A stretch of DNA of 64,000 nucleotides from an uncultured Bacteroidales bacterium (GCA_946405575.1 CAMJHP010000006.1:1-64000); one strand, 5' to 3'; counted from the first letter of the stretch, positions 7,203-17,140 are shown. A program made the numbers and translations. Notes: generated by a model not told the origin, from the sequence alone.

Positions 7203-8376
7203 ATACCAGGACATACAAAATACCAAAGCAAATATAGACGCTACTGATAGAGACTGGTTTACGAAGCCTTTTTCTCATCCTGAGCGGACTATTAGGCTTG
7301 GTACGTCTTTTAGTGGTATTGGTGCCATTGAGCATTCATTTCATAGGTTAGGCCTGAATTGTAAGATTCAATTTGCAGGAGACATTGATGAAAACTGCAA
7401 AAAAGCATACTTTGCCAACTATCCAATTACCGAAGAACAATGGCATTCAGACGTTCATGATTTTGATGCAACAAAGTTTAAGGGAGAAGTTGATTTATTT
7501 GTTGGAGGTGCCCCATGTCAAGCGTTTTCACTTAGAGGCAAACATGGCGGTTTTGAAGACACAAGAGGAACTCTTTTCAGAGAGTTTGCACGTATTGTGA
7601 ATGAATGTCAACCCAAAGTATTTATCTTTGAAAATGTAAAAGGCATGTTGAGCCATGATAATGGAAGGACTTGGAAAGTCATCAAGGACACCTTTGAAAA
7701 CTATTGTGGCTATGATGTGTATTTTCAGGTTTTGAATGGTAAAGATTATGGCATTCCCCAAAGCAGAGAACGATTGTACTGCATAGGCTTTAGGGATGAA
7801 ACAGAGTTTAAATATCCCAGCCCAATTCCTTTGGAGAAGACAGTCTATGATTTTCTCCAAAAATCATTCGATACGAAATATATGCTTAAACAAAAGGGCG
7901 TTAATTTCGTTACACGAAGCATCAATCATGCAAAGAGTTACACACAAGTCAATGGTGATGTGATGCTTTGTCAGAAAAGAAATCAGCAGTTTAACTGGCA
8001 TGGGGATTTTGTATATCATCCAAAGTTGAAGGCTGATATTTCTACACCTGAAACGGACGACCATCTTTATAGGGTTGCTGATTATGAAGAAGATTATTTC
8101 TTGTCTCATAAGCCGGAATACTATGCGTTGACTTCTTTAACGAGTACAGAGGCACAAATGAAGAAGGTCTCAAAAAAAGATATTGACATCACCTATGGTA
8201 GATTCAGAAAGTTTACGCCAAGAGAATGTCTTAGACTGATGGGCTTTGACGATTCGTTTAAAATTGTTGTTTCAGATACTGAGGCGTATAAACAAGCAGG
8301 AAATAGTATCATAGTAGATGTCTTAATGGCATTGCTTAAACAAATAGATATTACGAAATATGGAGAATGTTTATGA
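7192..8376 (+). CDS. C5-cytosine DNA methyltransferase M2 (LlaJI-type system)
   Basis: The 394-residue protein is a second complete C5-methyltransferase: motif I FSGIG (40-44), motif IV GGAPCQAFS with catalytic Cys109, ENV in motif VI, QSRERLY in motif VIII, FTPRECLRLMGF and GNS at the C-terminus. The first ~200 residues align almost residue for residue with M1, while the region before motif IX differs, which fits a different recognised strand. It overlaps M1 by 11 bp and the McrB-like gene by 17 bp, so translation of the operon is probably coupled. All key residues are present. Confidence 0.93.
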   Translation: MKNKYQDIQNTKANIDATDRDWFTKPFSHPERTIRLGTSFSGIGAIEHSFHRLGLNCKIQFAGDIDENCKKAYFANYPITEEQWHSDVHDFDATKFKGEVDLFVGGAPCQAFSLRGKHGGFEDTRGTLFREFARIVNECQPKVFIFENVKGMLSHDNGRTWKVIKDTFENYCGYDVYFQVLNGKDYGIPQSRERLYCIGFRDETEFKYPSPIPLEKTVYDFLQKSFDTKYMLKQKGVNFVTRSINHAKSYTQVNGDVMLCQKRNQQFNWHGDFVYHPKLKADISTPETDDHLYRVADYEEDYFLSHKPEYYALTSLTSTEAQMKKVSKKDIDITYGRFRKFTPRECLRLMGFDDSFKIVVSDTEAYKQAGNSIIVDVLMALLKQIDITKYGECL

Positions 8377-10393
8377 CTCAAAAATGAAAGAGCTGGGCTA
8401 TCATCAGCTTGTGACGGACATCTTCCTTAATTGGGAAAATGTCAAAGATGAAATCTTGCTAAAAGAGCGCAAGAGTGGAACAGGCAGCGGCACTGTACAT
8501 GTCTTTCTAGGAGCAGCTGATGATGTTCTACAACAAGAATTTGCCTCTTATTATGCCTCTGTTGAAGCAGGTGCAGATCCTTCTGTAGGGGCTATTCCTG
8601 TGAGACACTATTTCCTTGCGAATAATGTCCTGAGTATGATAGGATATTTGTGTGATTACTATAAGTCTATGAATTGGGACTATACGCAAGAGGTAGAGTC
8701 CATTTTGAGCGAATTAAAAAGAACGGCTGATAAAAGCGGCTTATTGACCACAACATCATTATTTAAGTTGTCTACAGGTTCCAATAGACTTCGTCCTTAC
8801 TTTAAGCAATTTGATGAAAGCGGGGTCTTTTATCGCATTATTCGTCATCTTTTACAGCCACGATCGTCCTACAAAATTTCGCTTTATAAAAACGAACAGG
8901 GAGAGTATGCGGCTTTCTGGTTAATCGGTTTTGATTATCTATCAAGTTTTGAAGCCGATTCTTCAAAAGATTATCTTGAACAAGAATCAGAAAATATGGC
9001 GGAAAAACTACAACTTATTTTTTATGGAGCGCCAGGAACTGGTAAATCACATACTATAAAACGTGAGGTTGACGATAAAGGGATGCCTTGTGAGCGTACT
9101 ACGTTCCATCCAGATAGTGACTATTCTACTTTTGTTGGAGCATATAAGCCCACCACTGTTGATGAGACTGTGATGACAGTGATAGGAACGAAAGCTGTAC
9201 CGGTTGAAAACCCCGATGGTCACCCGAGAATAGAGAGGAAGATTGTTTATGAATTTGTGCCACAAGCGTTTTTGAAGGCCTATACTGGAGCATGGAAAGA
9301 CCAAAGCAAAGATTTCTACTTGATTATAGAGGAAATCAACCGAGGCAATTGCGCTCAAATCTTTGGCGACTTATTCCAGCTGCTTGACAGAAATGATGAG
9401 ACAGGGCTTTCCAAATACCCCATTTCTCCTGACCAAGACATTAAGAAGTTTTTGTTGACTGACAAGAAATACGGCTTTGCATCATTGAAAGATGAGCAAA
9501 AAGTAGCGATACCAAAGGAAGTGCTGGATGGAGAGCGTTTGGTTTTGCCTAAAAATCTGCACATTTGGGCAACCATGAACACCAGTGACCAATCACTCTT
9601 CCCTATTGACTCAGCCTTCAAACGCCGTTGGGATTGGCAATATATTCCCATTTCAAACACGAACAAGGGATGGAAGATTAAAGTTAAGGGCAAAGAATAC
9701 GGCTGGTGGGACTTCTTGGATAAGATGAACGCGCAGATTAATAGCACCACCAATTCGGAAGACAAGAAAATGGGTTATTTCTTCTGCAAGGCTAAAGATG
9801 GCATCATCGATGCCAAGACCTTTGTAAGCAAGGTGGTGTTCTACATTTGGAATGATGTGTTCAAGGACTTCGCCAATGAAGCTGGCGGCATATTCAAGGA
9901 TGATGATGGCACATTGCTTTCGTTTAATAAATTTTATCGCGTTGTCAATGGTAAAACAGAGGTAGTGGAAAGCAAGGTGGAGCAGCTTCTAAAGAATCTT
10001 GGCGTGGAAGCCGAAGGCGAAACCATAGATATCGAAGTACTTGAAGAACAAGCACCTGCCAATTCAAACAAGAACTATTTAAAAGAGATTGTTTTTCCTG
10101 ACGGGACCACTTTCAGCACCGATAACATGAGCCATTTTGAAGCCTATATTGAGGCCATCAGAAAAATTGGTGTAGATAGAGTGGCTTCCGTGGCCGAAAG
10201 ATTGAAATATCGGAGATTGAACCGTCCGCTTATTTCAGCTGAAAAGTACGATGAGATCGAGAATAGCACAGAGTTCACCTATTATCAAGAGGGAGACTAT
10301 TATTTTGTGAAAGGAGCCAAGACCTATACATTGGTCAGGATATTGGAGGACTTGAACGAAATGCTGAACGTAGGGATGACCATTAACTGCTGA
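8360..10393 (+). CDS. McrB-like AAA+ NTPase, restriction subunit R1 (LlaJI-type)
   Basis: The 677-residue protein has an N-terminal ~210-residue region that is probably DNA-recognising, then an AAA+ motor of the McrB clade: Walker A GAPGTGKS (223-230), Walker B LIIEEINRG (321-329) and the McrB-type signature MNTSDQSLFPIDSAFKRRW (406-424) with its arginine finger region. In McrBC and LlaJI this subunit binds the site and translocates DNA using GTP or ATP, and the partner subunit cuts. The start overlaps M2 by 17 bp; a Met eight codons later is an alternative. The gene for the nuclease subunit follows after 5 bp. Confidence 0.9.
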   Translation: MENVYDSKMKELGYHQLVTDIFLNWENVKDEILLKERKSGTGSGTVHVFLGAADDVLQQEFASYYASVEAGADPSVGAIPVRHYFLANNVLSMIGYLCDYYKSMNWDYTQEVESILSELKRTADKSGLLTTTSLFKLSTGSNRLRPYFKQFDESGVFYRIIRHLLQPRSSYKISLYKNEQGEYAAFWLIGFDYLSSFEADSSKDYLEQESENMAEKLQLIFYGAPGTGKSHTIKREVDDKGMPCERTTFHPDSDYSTFVGAYKPTTVDETVMTVIGTKAVPVENPDGHPRIERKIVYEFVPQAFLKAYTGAWKDQSKDFYLIIEEINRGNCAQIFGDLFQLLDRNDETGLSKYPISPDQDIKKFLLTDKKYGFASLKDEQKVAIPKEVLDGERLVLPKNLHIWATMNTSDQSLFPIDSAFKRRWDWQYIPISNTNKGWKIKVKGKEYGWWDFLDKMNAQINSTTNSEDKKMGYFFCKAKDGIIDAKTFVSKVVFYIWNDVFKDFANEAGGIFKDDDGTLLSFNKFYRVVNGKTEVVESKVEQLLKNLGVEAEGETIDIEVLEEQAPANSNKNYLKEIVFPDGTTFSTDNMSHFEAYIEAIRKIGVDRVASVAERLKYRRLNRPLISAEKYDEIENSTEFTYYQEGDYYFVKGAKTYTLVRILEDLNEMLNVGMTINC

Positions 10394-10398
10394 TTTTC

Positions 10399-12591
10399 AT
10401 GCGCATCCTCATTGAAGAATACCAGTACGATGTAGCCAAGGTGAAAGACATTCTGCACGGCATTGATGCTTTGGAGAATGTGGAGGGTAAAGTCTCCATT
10501 CACTATGTAGGGTATTACTATAACACCCTGCTGAAGGACTGTGTATTCATTCTTCCCAAAGTGCTTCTCAAAGACGTGGATGGGCAGGAACTGGCTTTTG
10601 GCAAATACAAGCCCGAAGACATCGTTTCGCCTGACCAAAACAAGGAGATGGAAGCACGGGAAAAGGACTTCCTCTATAAGTTCGCCGTGTGGATATATCG
10701 TGCTATCGTAGTGTATAAAAACGACAAACGGAATGACACTGGCATCGTGTATCACACGAAGATAGCGCAGATTGGCAAAGGTATGCGTAGGCTGAGCAAT
10801 ACCTACCTTGACATTCTGCTGGAGCTGTTGCAGTTCAACAAAGACAACCAGAGTTTCTTCTTTTTCATCGTAAAGAATCTCCATTCGGGGTACAACAAAA
10901 TCAACTGGACGCGCACCATCAGTCGAGAGACAGCCATCGTGCAAAGCGGACAGCCAGTTTACCTGAAGCCTGTGAACAAGAAACGGCAAATCAACTTTGA
11001 CGAAGAACTGCTGGTGATCTTCTTCTCCATCTTGAATTACATCGGCGACACCTACGGTTTTGCGAAGGACATCAAATGTCAGTTTGACCTCATCAAAGGG
11101 TCACAGTTCCAAACCTATCTCAATGGCTATGGATTGACGAGGCTTAGGCAAATCAAATACAAGTATTTTTCGGACAAAGCACTGGAGCTTTGGAGTTTAT
11201 GTTATGCCTTCTTCGACGAATCGCGGCAAGTGTTTGTCAGCACAGAGAAGAAAGAGTATTTACTAGTGAAGAGCTTCTACATTGTCTTTGAGGCCATCAT
11301 TGATGAACTGATAGGCGACAATCCATTGCCAGATGACATGGAGAAGAAGCAGGAGGACGGCAAGATTGTCGACCACCTTTATACAGCGAAGAGTCTTATC
11401 GAGAGTGAAGCGGCACAAACATATTACATTGGAGACTCGAAGTATTACAAGATGGGGCATCCAATTGGGGATGAATCCATCTACAAACAGTACACCTATG
11501 CCCGAAACGTCATCCAATGGAATCTTGACATCTTCAACCGAGGCGAACAGCCGAAGTCCGGTGTCAGGTTGCGCGATGACGTGACAGAGGGCTACAACAT
11601 CATACCCAACTTCTTTGTGTCGGCCAAGATGGACGAAACCTTCAGCTATACCAACGACGGCATAGAGAAAACCGACAGAAAGAAGAATAGGCACCGCAAA
11701 GAGCAATTCAAGAATCGTCTCTTTGATCGTGACACGCTTTTGCTGTTCCATTATGACGTGAACTTCCTCTTCGTGTTGTCGCTGTATGCTAGGGACAATG
11801 CTTCGCAGAAAGCAGCATGGAAACAAGAGGTACGAAAGAAGTTCCGCACAGAGATACAGACATGGTTACAAGATGAGAAGGAGGGCTTTGCATTCTATGC
11901 GATGAAAGCTCGCCCAGGTGTGGATGCGCGTCAATACTTCAAGATGCATTTTCAAGACATTCTTGGAAAGACCTACACTCCTTATGACTCAGAAGAGGTC
12001 TATTCATTGGCCTTAGACAGAAAAGACCCTGAGGGCGACAACGAGAGCTTGCTCGCAGAACTGCGCCAGTATTTCATTGTGGTGCCGTGCGGGTTAGGCG
12101 CAGATCCTGAACCCATCATTGAAGCTGCTAGAAAATCGGATGCCGGCACAGTGCCGGCACCCGAGAAAGACGGTGTGCTAATGGTTATGATGGAATACTA
12201 CGATAACAAGAGCAAAGAATTCATTTCTTCAGGGAAACTTGCAGTTGGCATCAAGTACACGCCTGATTCGATGGAGATAGTACAGAACCTATCTTCCATC
12301 GGATATGTGCTCTTCCATCATCGCAGTAATGTTGGCCAACATCTGTTTGCAGTGAAAGGAGCCTGCAAGGTTGTGCAATCAAAGGCTGTGGAAGCAGACC
12401 GATACAAAAACGTGGAAACGACAGAAATGTTCGTTGTCGTGGACATAGATACCACAGTTGAACTGGATGCTTCAGTGATGGATGCGAGTAAGAAGGAATG
12501 CACCAAGCAGACCAGGTATGATGCGCAATTTGCGCGGATGGAAGATTTGAGAAACACAAATCAAAATTCATTTTTCTTCTTTTTTGAATAA
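10399..12591 (+). CDS. LlaJI-family restriction endonuclease subunit R2
   Basis: The 730-residue protein follows the McrB-like gene directly, the position of the nuclease subunit in LlaJI/McrBC operons. The segment FEAIIDELIGD (298-307) and then YYIGDSKYYKMG (342-353) fit a PD-(D/E)xK nuclease core, with Glu299, Asp346 and Lys348 as likely metal and catalytic residues; this spacing and the D-x-K-YY signature are those of the LlaJI endonuclease family. The N-terminal ~250 residues resemble the helical McrC-like region that docks on the NTPase. The residues after about 480 are less conserved in character and may hold extra DNA-contact elements. It completes the set M1-M2-R1-R2. Confidence 0.82.
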   Translation: MRILIEEYQYDVAKVKDILHGIDALENVEGKVSIHYVGYYYNTLLKDCVFILPKVLLKDVDGQELAFGKYKPEDIVSPDQNKEMEAREKDFLYKFAVWIYRAIVVYKNDKRNDTGIVYHTKIAQIGKGMRRLSNTYLDILLELLQFNKDNQSFFFFIVKNLHSGYNKINWTRTISRETAIVQSGQPVYLKPVNKKRQINFDEELLVIFFSILNYIGDTYGFAKDIKCQFDLIKGSQFQTYLNGYGLTRLRQIKYKYFSDKALELWSLCYAFFDESRQVFVSTEKKEYLLVKSFYIVFEAIIDELIGDNPLPDDMEKKQEDGKIVDHLYTAKSLIESEAAQTYYIGDSKYYKMGHPIGDESIYKQYTYARNVIQWNLDIFNRGEQPKSGVRLRDDVTEGYNIIPNFFVSAKMDETFSYTNDGIEKTDRKKNRHRKEQFKNRLFDRDTLLLFHYDVNFLFVLSLYARDNASQKAAWKQEVRKKFRTEIQTWLQDEKEGFAFYAMKARPGVDARQYFKMHFQDILGKTYTPYDSEEVYSLALDRKDPEGDNESLLAELRQYFIVVPCGLGADPEPIIEAARKSDAGTVPAPEKDGVLMVMMEYYDNKSKEFISSGKLAVGIKYTPDSMEIVQNLSSIGYVLFHHRSNVGQHLFAVKGACKVVQSKAVEADRYKNVETTEMFVVVDIDTTVELDASVMDASKKECTKQTRYDAQFARMEDLRNTNQNSFFFFFE

Positions 12592-12640
12592 CAGTCTAAT
12601 ACTTTGGCTAACAATAGGTATGACGCCACCTATTTTGAAT

Positions 12641-13072
12641 ATGACAAAACACAAAATATACGTAGCAAGCAGTTGGCGCAATGAGCATTATCCCAATGTG
12701 GTCGCCAAGCTGAAAGAGGCGGGGCACGAAGTGTACGACTTCCGAAATCCATCATCAGGCGACCCTAAATTCAAGTGGAGCAACGTAAGCGAAGACTATA
12801 TGGAGTGGTCGCCACAGCAATATCGCGTTATGTTGAGTCACCCCTATGCCGAGCGGCAGTTCCACAACGATATTGAGGCCATGAAAAGTTGCGACATTTG
12901 TGTGTTGGTGCTGCCCTGCGGAAGAAGTGCACACACGGAAGCAGGATGGTTTGCGGGGAAGAGTAGAACCACCATCGCTTTTATTCCCGAAAAACAAGAA
13001 CCTAAGTTGATGTATAAACTGTTTTCTTGTGTGTGTTGTAGCATGGATGAACTGTTGGATGCATTGAAGTAA
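12641..13072 (+). CDS. Nucleoside 2-deoxyribosyltransferase-like protein
   Basis: The protein has 143 residues from the ATG at 12641 (MTKHKIYVASSWRN). The first strand with IYVASSW, the segment CDICVLVLPCGRSAHTEAGW with a conserved Glu, and the small single-domain size match the nucleoside 2-deoxyribosyltransferase-like fold, a relative of TIR domains often encoded by phages and defence islands. It may cleave or exchange the base of a nucleoside or nucleotide; the substrate is unknown. The gene starts 49 bp after the restriction nuclease and converges on the Hachiman genes. It may be a passenger, a fifth gene of the restriction operon or an independent effector. An ATG at 12620 is an alternative start; the TTG at 12584 is unlikely. 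Confidence 0.7.
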   Translation: MTKHKIYVASSWRNEHYPNVVAKLKEAGHEVYDFRNPSSGDPKFKWSNVSEDYMEWSPQQYRVMLSHPYAERQFHNDIEAMKSCDICVLVLPCGRSAHTEAGWFAGKSRTTIAFIPEKQEPKLMYKLFSCVCCSMDELLDALK

Positions 13073-13181
13073 TATGTTTTAATTCAATGCCCTTTTTGTC
13101 CCCATTGGACACATTCTCTGTTATTCCTTATAACAAAATGATGTATTATCAAACCAACATCCTCGGAGCAAGATGTGTTTT

Positions 13182-16100
13182 TTATTTCATCAGTATTTCA
13201 ACCACTCGCTTCCATTCAGCACCTGAAAGTGAGCTACCCCGAGGACGAAGCGAATCCCAATCACTACTTGGTAAATCAGCCAAGATGTGTCTCAAGCGCG
13301 AAAATGAGTAACTATTTACATCTTCTTGAATAACTTGTGATAAACTCGCAGACAATGAGCGAGGGACTCCTAACATTCGCATTGCAAGAGCTTTCGGATC
13401 TTGAACACCATAAAACACGTATGAGGGAATATATGAATCTCTCACATCGTCAGCATTCCCCTTCACGATACCTTCCAAAGCACTAAGGCCCCATGATGCC
13501 TTAAAACGGATGTCACTCATATAACGCACAAACTTGGATACTCTCAAGTCAACATCATTCTCTTGTGCAAAGTATGGATGCATTACTGATATGGTGTCAA
13601 GTTTTTCACCATTAACCCAGCCGATTAGAATCTCAGAAGCCACTTTAGGATTAAAAGGAGCAGCTTTGGACTCTGTGCCCATGTGAGTTTCTTTCAAGGC
13701 CGCCACAACTCGAATCTTCTCAGCTAAGCTATCTGTATTCCTACGGTCAAACATCACTTCCGCTCGCCAACTATCCAAGTCAGATACTTCGGGAATGCTA
13801 GCTTTTGCTCGCATGATATTTAGGACAGAGGGCACAGAGAATCCCGTCTTATCAGCAAACTTCAAAGCACCTCGTTGGTTAGAATATTCCGACTGAATAG
13901 TCAGATAAATACGTCGGCATAGGTCAATAAACGATGATTTGTCGTCATTGTCCAACAATGTGTATGCTAGAGAGTCCTTAAACAAATCCTCAACGTCAGC
14001 TGCATAGTCACTATCAGCTACGTTCAGGAGATGGACAAAATATTGGAATAACGGGCCAAAGGATTCAGGATAATCGTTTGCAAGCTTTATAACAGAGTGC
14101 TCTTCGGCTAATGTAGCCAATACTTCTTCTCTATTTACAAACAATTGTGCAAGTACGCTCGTTAGCTGCTCTGCACTATGAGCAATCAATTGCCGTGCGG
14201 CAGAAATATTCGTTTCACTATTAAATGGGAGTATTATTTTTCCATAATCATCAACCATTGTGCGCCCTGCACGTCCCGCAATATTCCAAAAATCATTGGA
14301 ACTAATAGGTATTGGACGATTCTTATTATCGCGGCCACGATAATAAGTGTCAAAATAAACCGAGGATACAGGGAAATTGACACCTTCGGCAATAGTTGTC
14401 GTTGCACAAACATAACGGATTTCGCCTTTGCGGATCAAATATTCAATAAGTATCTTAGTCTCATCAGACAAACCTGCATGGTGAACAGAAATCCCCTTGG
14501 AAAGGAGTCTAGAATAAATTGTAGGGCAACCGATTTCCTCATCCATGTATTTCTTCACCAAAGTGACGTCATCACTAATTGTTGTCGGTGCTGCCGTCCA
14601 TTCTGCAATTTTTTCGGCTTGATTATTTGCACTCTTTCTTCCTGCACACAATATAAGTTGTGTTCTGCCTTGCTCACCATATTTCTTGGTGGCATATTCT
14701 AGTATCTTCTCTTTTGCTCCTTTGGAAACCAATGGTAAAGTTTGTGCCGATTCGAAGTGTTGTTCACTTGTAACCTTTGTTGTAAGAGCCGTAGGCAGTA
14801 CAATGTATTTCGCTTTCTTACGTTCAAGATTTAGACCGAAAACTATCTTCTCAGAAGGACGCCAATTAATTTGAATGGCATTACCACCACCAAGCCAATC
14901 CGTTATTGTTTCACCTGCATCTGGTAGAAATGGAGAAAGCAACATAAATTTAGCATCGGGTCTCTCACGTCGCAACATGGTTATTAATAGTTCTAACCTT
15001 GCTCCACGCTGGCCATTTTCAATGGTATGAGCTTCATCGATAATGAACAGTGAGACATCTTCTACTGACGGATGATTACGGCGAATTAGAAGATCAAGTT
15101 TTTCCGGAGTGCAAACAAGAATGTCGATTTGTTCAGACTGGAGAAAACAACTTTCTGTCGGGTCAACTTCTATGGCGGAGGATGTACGCTCAATAGAAAG
15201 ACCGAGATTGCGGAGATCATCACGGAGATCAAAGTAAACCTGATTCATCAAAGCGCGTGATGGCACCACATAAACTATCTTAGCATCTGGGCGCAAAGAC
15301 CGTGTTACCAAAATATTGAATTCAGCCATCATTGTTTTGCCTGCACTAGTAGGCATTTGTAACACAATGGCATTAGCCGCAACATTCAACATGTTCTTTG
15401 ATAGAGCATCTTGTTGGGATGGAAGTAATTCAAGTATGCCACTCTCTGCTTTTATTTTACAAAGCTTCTTTATGTCATTCTGGAATCCGGTTTGTGTCCA
15501 AATTGAGTTCTTGACAAGTAGCTGAAGGTCATTCCAAATAATTCTGAAAAAATCATTCAGTCTCGACTCTTTGCTTATAAGCTGAAGTGCAATATCGATA
15601 TGTTGCCTTATAGAAGAAGTTATACGTCTTTGTTGCAAACTATGACCGTTAACCAAGTAGTCAGCCGTATCATACACGGCCTTGGAGACGTGATAGACTG
15701 CAACAAGATCCAAAGCTTTCTGTCGCTGTTGTTGGAGAGGCACAGTTGAAATATAACTATCCTCGAAAGTCTCTTGCTCACTCCTCAATGTTTCGATAAG
15801 ACGAAGGGCTTCACATATATCCCTCATGCCTTTTTGTTTCCTGATTAAAAGCAGAAGACTTTTTATAATCATATAAAGAGTTCGCCGGCCCCATTCATCT
15901 TCAACATATTCCACCGTATCATCGTAATTATGCATTATCAATCTGGCAGATATAGTTTTATCCAGCTTCAAGGCAAGACTAGCAAGGTAAAAATAATACA
16001 AAATACTTTTATCCTTCATGTCATAGCCGACTATCCCCTCAAACACATTTTTGGCATCCTCATCATCTATCGGATAGCAGGAGAGCAGATTATAAGATTC

Positions 16101-16304
16101 TTCCGCATAGTCCAAGTCGTCCAACGGAGAGACTAAAGCCGTATTGGATAATAGGAATGCAACTCTACAAACCGAAGGCCAATCTTGTTCATCATAAGTA
16201 GACGCAGGTTCAATCTGAGACTCCCAAGAGAGCCTCTTGCTTTGCCGAAGTATATCTTGTACTTTGGCATTACCAAGCATATTATCCAACATCTGTGACC
16301 TCAT
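13182..16304 (-). CDS. hamB: HamB-like superfamily 2 helicase (Hachiman-type defence)
   Basis: The protein has 1040 residues. After an N-terminal ~290-residue helical region comes an SF2 Ski2/Hel308-like motor: motif I TSAGKT (319-324), motif II DEAH (423-426), motif III-like LLSPFLPDAG (456-464), motif IV/V region HHAG...TTTIAEGVNFP and motif VI GRAGRT (677-682). A long C-terminal region follows. The gene overlaps the upstream HamA-like gene by ATGA, a sign of translational coupling. In Hachiman, HamB senses or unwinds damaged or foreign DNA and controls the HamA nuclease, leading to DNA degradation and abortive infection. AbpB of the AbpAB pair is a close alternative name. Confidence 0.85.
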   Translation of the reverse strand: MRSQMLDNMLGNAKVQDILRQSKRLSWESQIEPASTYDEQDWPSVCRVAFLLSNTALVSPLDDLDYAEESYNLLSCYPIDDEDAKNVFEGIVGYDMKDKSILYYFYLASLALKLDKTISARLIMHNYDDTVEYVEDEWGRRTLYMIIKSLLLLIRKQKGMRDICEALRLIETLRSEQETFEDSYISTVPLQQQRQKALDLVAVYHVSKAVYDTADYLVNGHSLQQRRITSSIRQHIDIALQLISKESRLNDFFRIIWNDLQLLVKNSIWTQTGFQNDIKKLCKIKAESGILELLPSQQDALSKNMLNVAANAIVLQMPTSAGKTMMAEFNILVTRSLRPDAKIVYVVPSRALMNQVYFDLRDDLRNLGLSIERTSSAIEVDPTESCFLQSEQIDILVCTPEKLDLLIRRNHPSVEDVSLFIIDEAHTIENGQRGARLELLITMLRRERPDAKFMLLSPFLPDAGETITDWLGGGNAIQINWRPSEKIVFGLNLERKKAKYIVLPTALTTKVTSEQHFESAQTLPLVSKGAKEKILEYATKKYGEQGRTQLILCAGRKSANNQAEKIAEWTAAPTTISDDVTLVKKYMDEEIGCPTIYSRLLSKGISVHHAGLSDETKILIEYLIRKGEIRYVCATTTIAEGVNFPVSSVYFDTYYRGRDNKNRPIPISSNDFWNIAGRAGRTMVDDYGKIILPFNSETNISAARQLIAHSAEQLTSVLAQLFVNREEVLATLAEEHSVIKLANDYPESFGPLFQYFVHLLNVADSDYAADVEDLFKDSLAYTLLDNDDKSSFIDLCRRIYLTIQSEYSNQRGALKFADKTGFSVPSVLNIMRAKASIPEVSDLDSWRAEVMFDRRNTDSLAEKIRVVAALKETHMGTESKAAPFNPKVASEILIGWVNGEKLDTISVMHPYFAQENDVDLRVSKFVRYMSDIRFKASWGLSALEGIVKGNADDVRDSYIPSYVFYGVQDPKALAMRMLGVPRSLSASLSQVIQEDVNSYSFSRLRHILADLPSSDWDSLRPRGSSLSGAEWKRVVEILMK

Positions 16305-17128
16305 CCTGCTATCTCTCTTACTTTATGATAAAACAATTCCACCGCTTCATTGATAGTTTTCTCTGTAAATGTAAAAATGGCAAAGTCCACCTCACCAGGA
16401 CGAAACTCTTCTACATTTGTTTGCATCTTACCAAAATCGAGAGAAGCATTTACACAACTCGTGTCACGAACAAGGCCACATCCGTATGTCACCTTGAGTT
16501 TGTCTGATTCTCCATTTCCCATTAATAATACAATGCAAGCAAGAGCGGTAAAATGTTCACCAGATGGCAATTTGCGCAAATAGTCAGTCAACCGTTGTAA
16601 CACCATTGGAGGATTGTCATGATGCATTTTCTGGGTATTGTAGATAGAATCCTTTGCATCATCCACCACCCTCGGAGGGTTTTTCTTTTCGCTAGAAACC
16701 TTCGCCTCTGAAAGCAACAATGTATAGGTGCCATCATCTTCTTGACGGTATCCCATTGCATCTAAGCCGCGGCCAGGCATGTTATATAGTTCTCGAGTTG
16801 AGATATTTTTGAGAGGAATTATATATCGCTCTCCTTCCGGAAGTTTCTCCTCGAAATAATAAGTTGTAAGTATTTCTCCTAAGTCGCTACGAAATATGTC
16901 ATGGAGTGGTGCTGGGGTCCTTCCTGCTTCACGATCTGGATCCACAAAGCATGAATTGCTTCGGATAACATTCATTAGAGTTGTGGTATCAAGACCACAA
17001 TCCGTTTCTGCAGCCTTGTTAATCGCCTCAACATTCACAAACGAACGCTGCTGAACATAACGCTCAGCAAACTTGTCTATGAATGCATCAAAAACCCTCA
17101 CCTTCAATTCTATGAACCTATCCATCAT
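16301..17128 (-). CDS. hamA: HamA-like nuclease, DUF1837 (Hachiman-type defence)
   Basis: The protein has 275 residues from the Met at 17128 (MMDRFIELKV). The DUF1837 features are RSDLGE (80-85), GRGLDAMGY with Asp123, and LLLSEAKVS with Glu141 and Lys143, which together form a PD-(D/E)xK nuclease site. In Hachiman, HamA is the DNA-cutting effector held by HamB. The frame is open upstream to 17215, but a TAATTTTG promoter box at 17141-17148 lies inside that extension, so the Met at 17128 or 17125 is the likely start and the mRNA has a very short leader. The stop overlaps the helicase start by ATGA. Confidence 0.85.
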   Translation of the reverse strand: MMDRFIELKVRVFDAFIDKFAERYVQQRSFVNVEAINKAAETDCGLDTTTLMNVIRSNSCFVDPDREAGRTPAPLHDIFRSDLGEILTTYYFEEKLPEGERYIIPLKNISTRELYNMPGRGLDAMGYRQEDDGTYTLLLSEAKVSSEKKNPPRVVDDAKDSIYNTQKMHHDNPPMVLQRLTDYLRKLPSGEHFTALACIVLLMGNGESDKLKVTYGCGLVRDTSCVNASLDFGKMQTNVEEFRPGEVDFAIFTFTEKTINEAVELFYHKVREIAG

Positions 17129-17140
17129 CCCTTTTTTGTG

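Noticed and set aside
12584-12640. Upstream TTG start for the deoxyribosyltransferase-like gene
   Set aside because: The extra residues have no family character and the first strand of the fold begins right after the ATG at 12641.
13087-13311. Small plus-strand frame overlapping the end of the helicase gene
   Set aside because: Most of it is antisense to the helicase C-terminus and it has no ribosome-binding or promoter signal.
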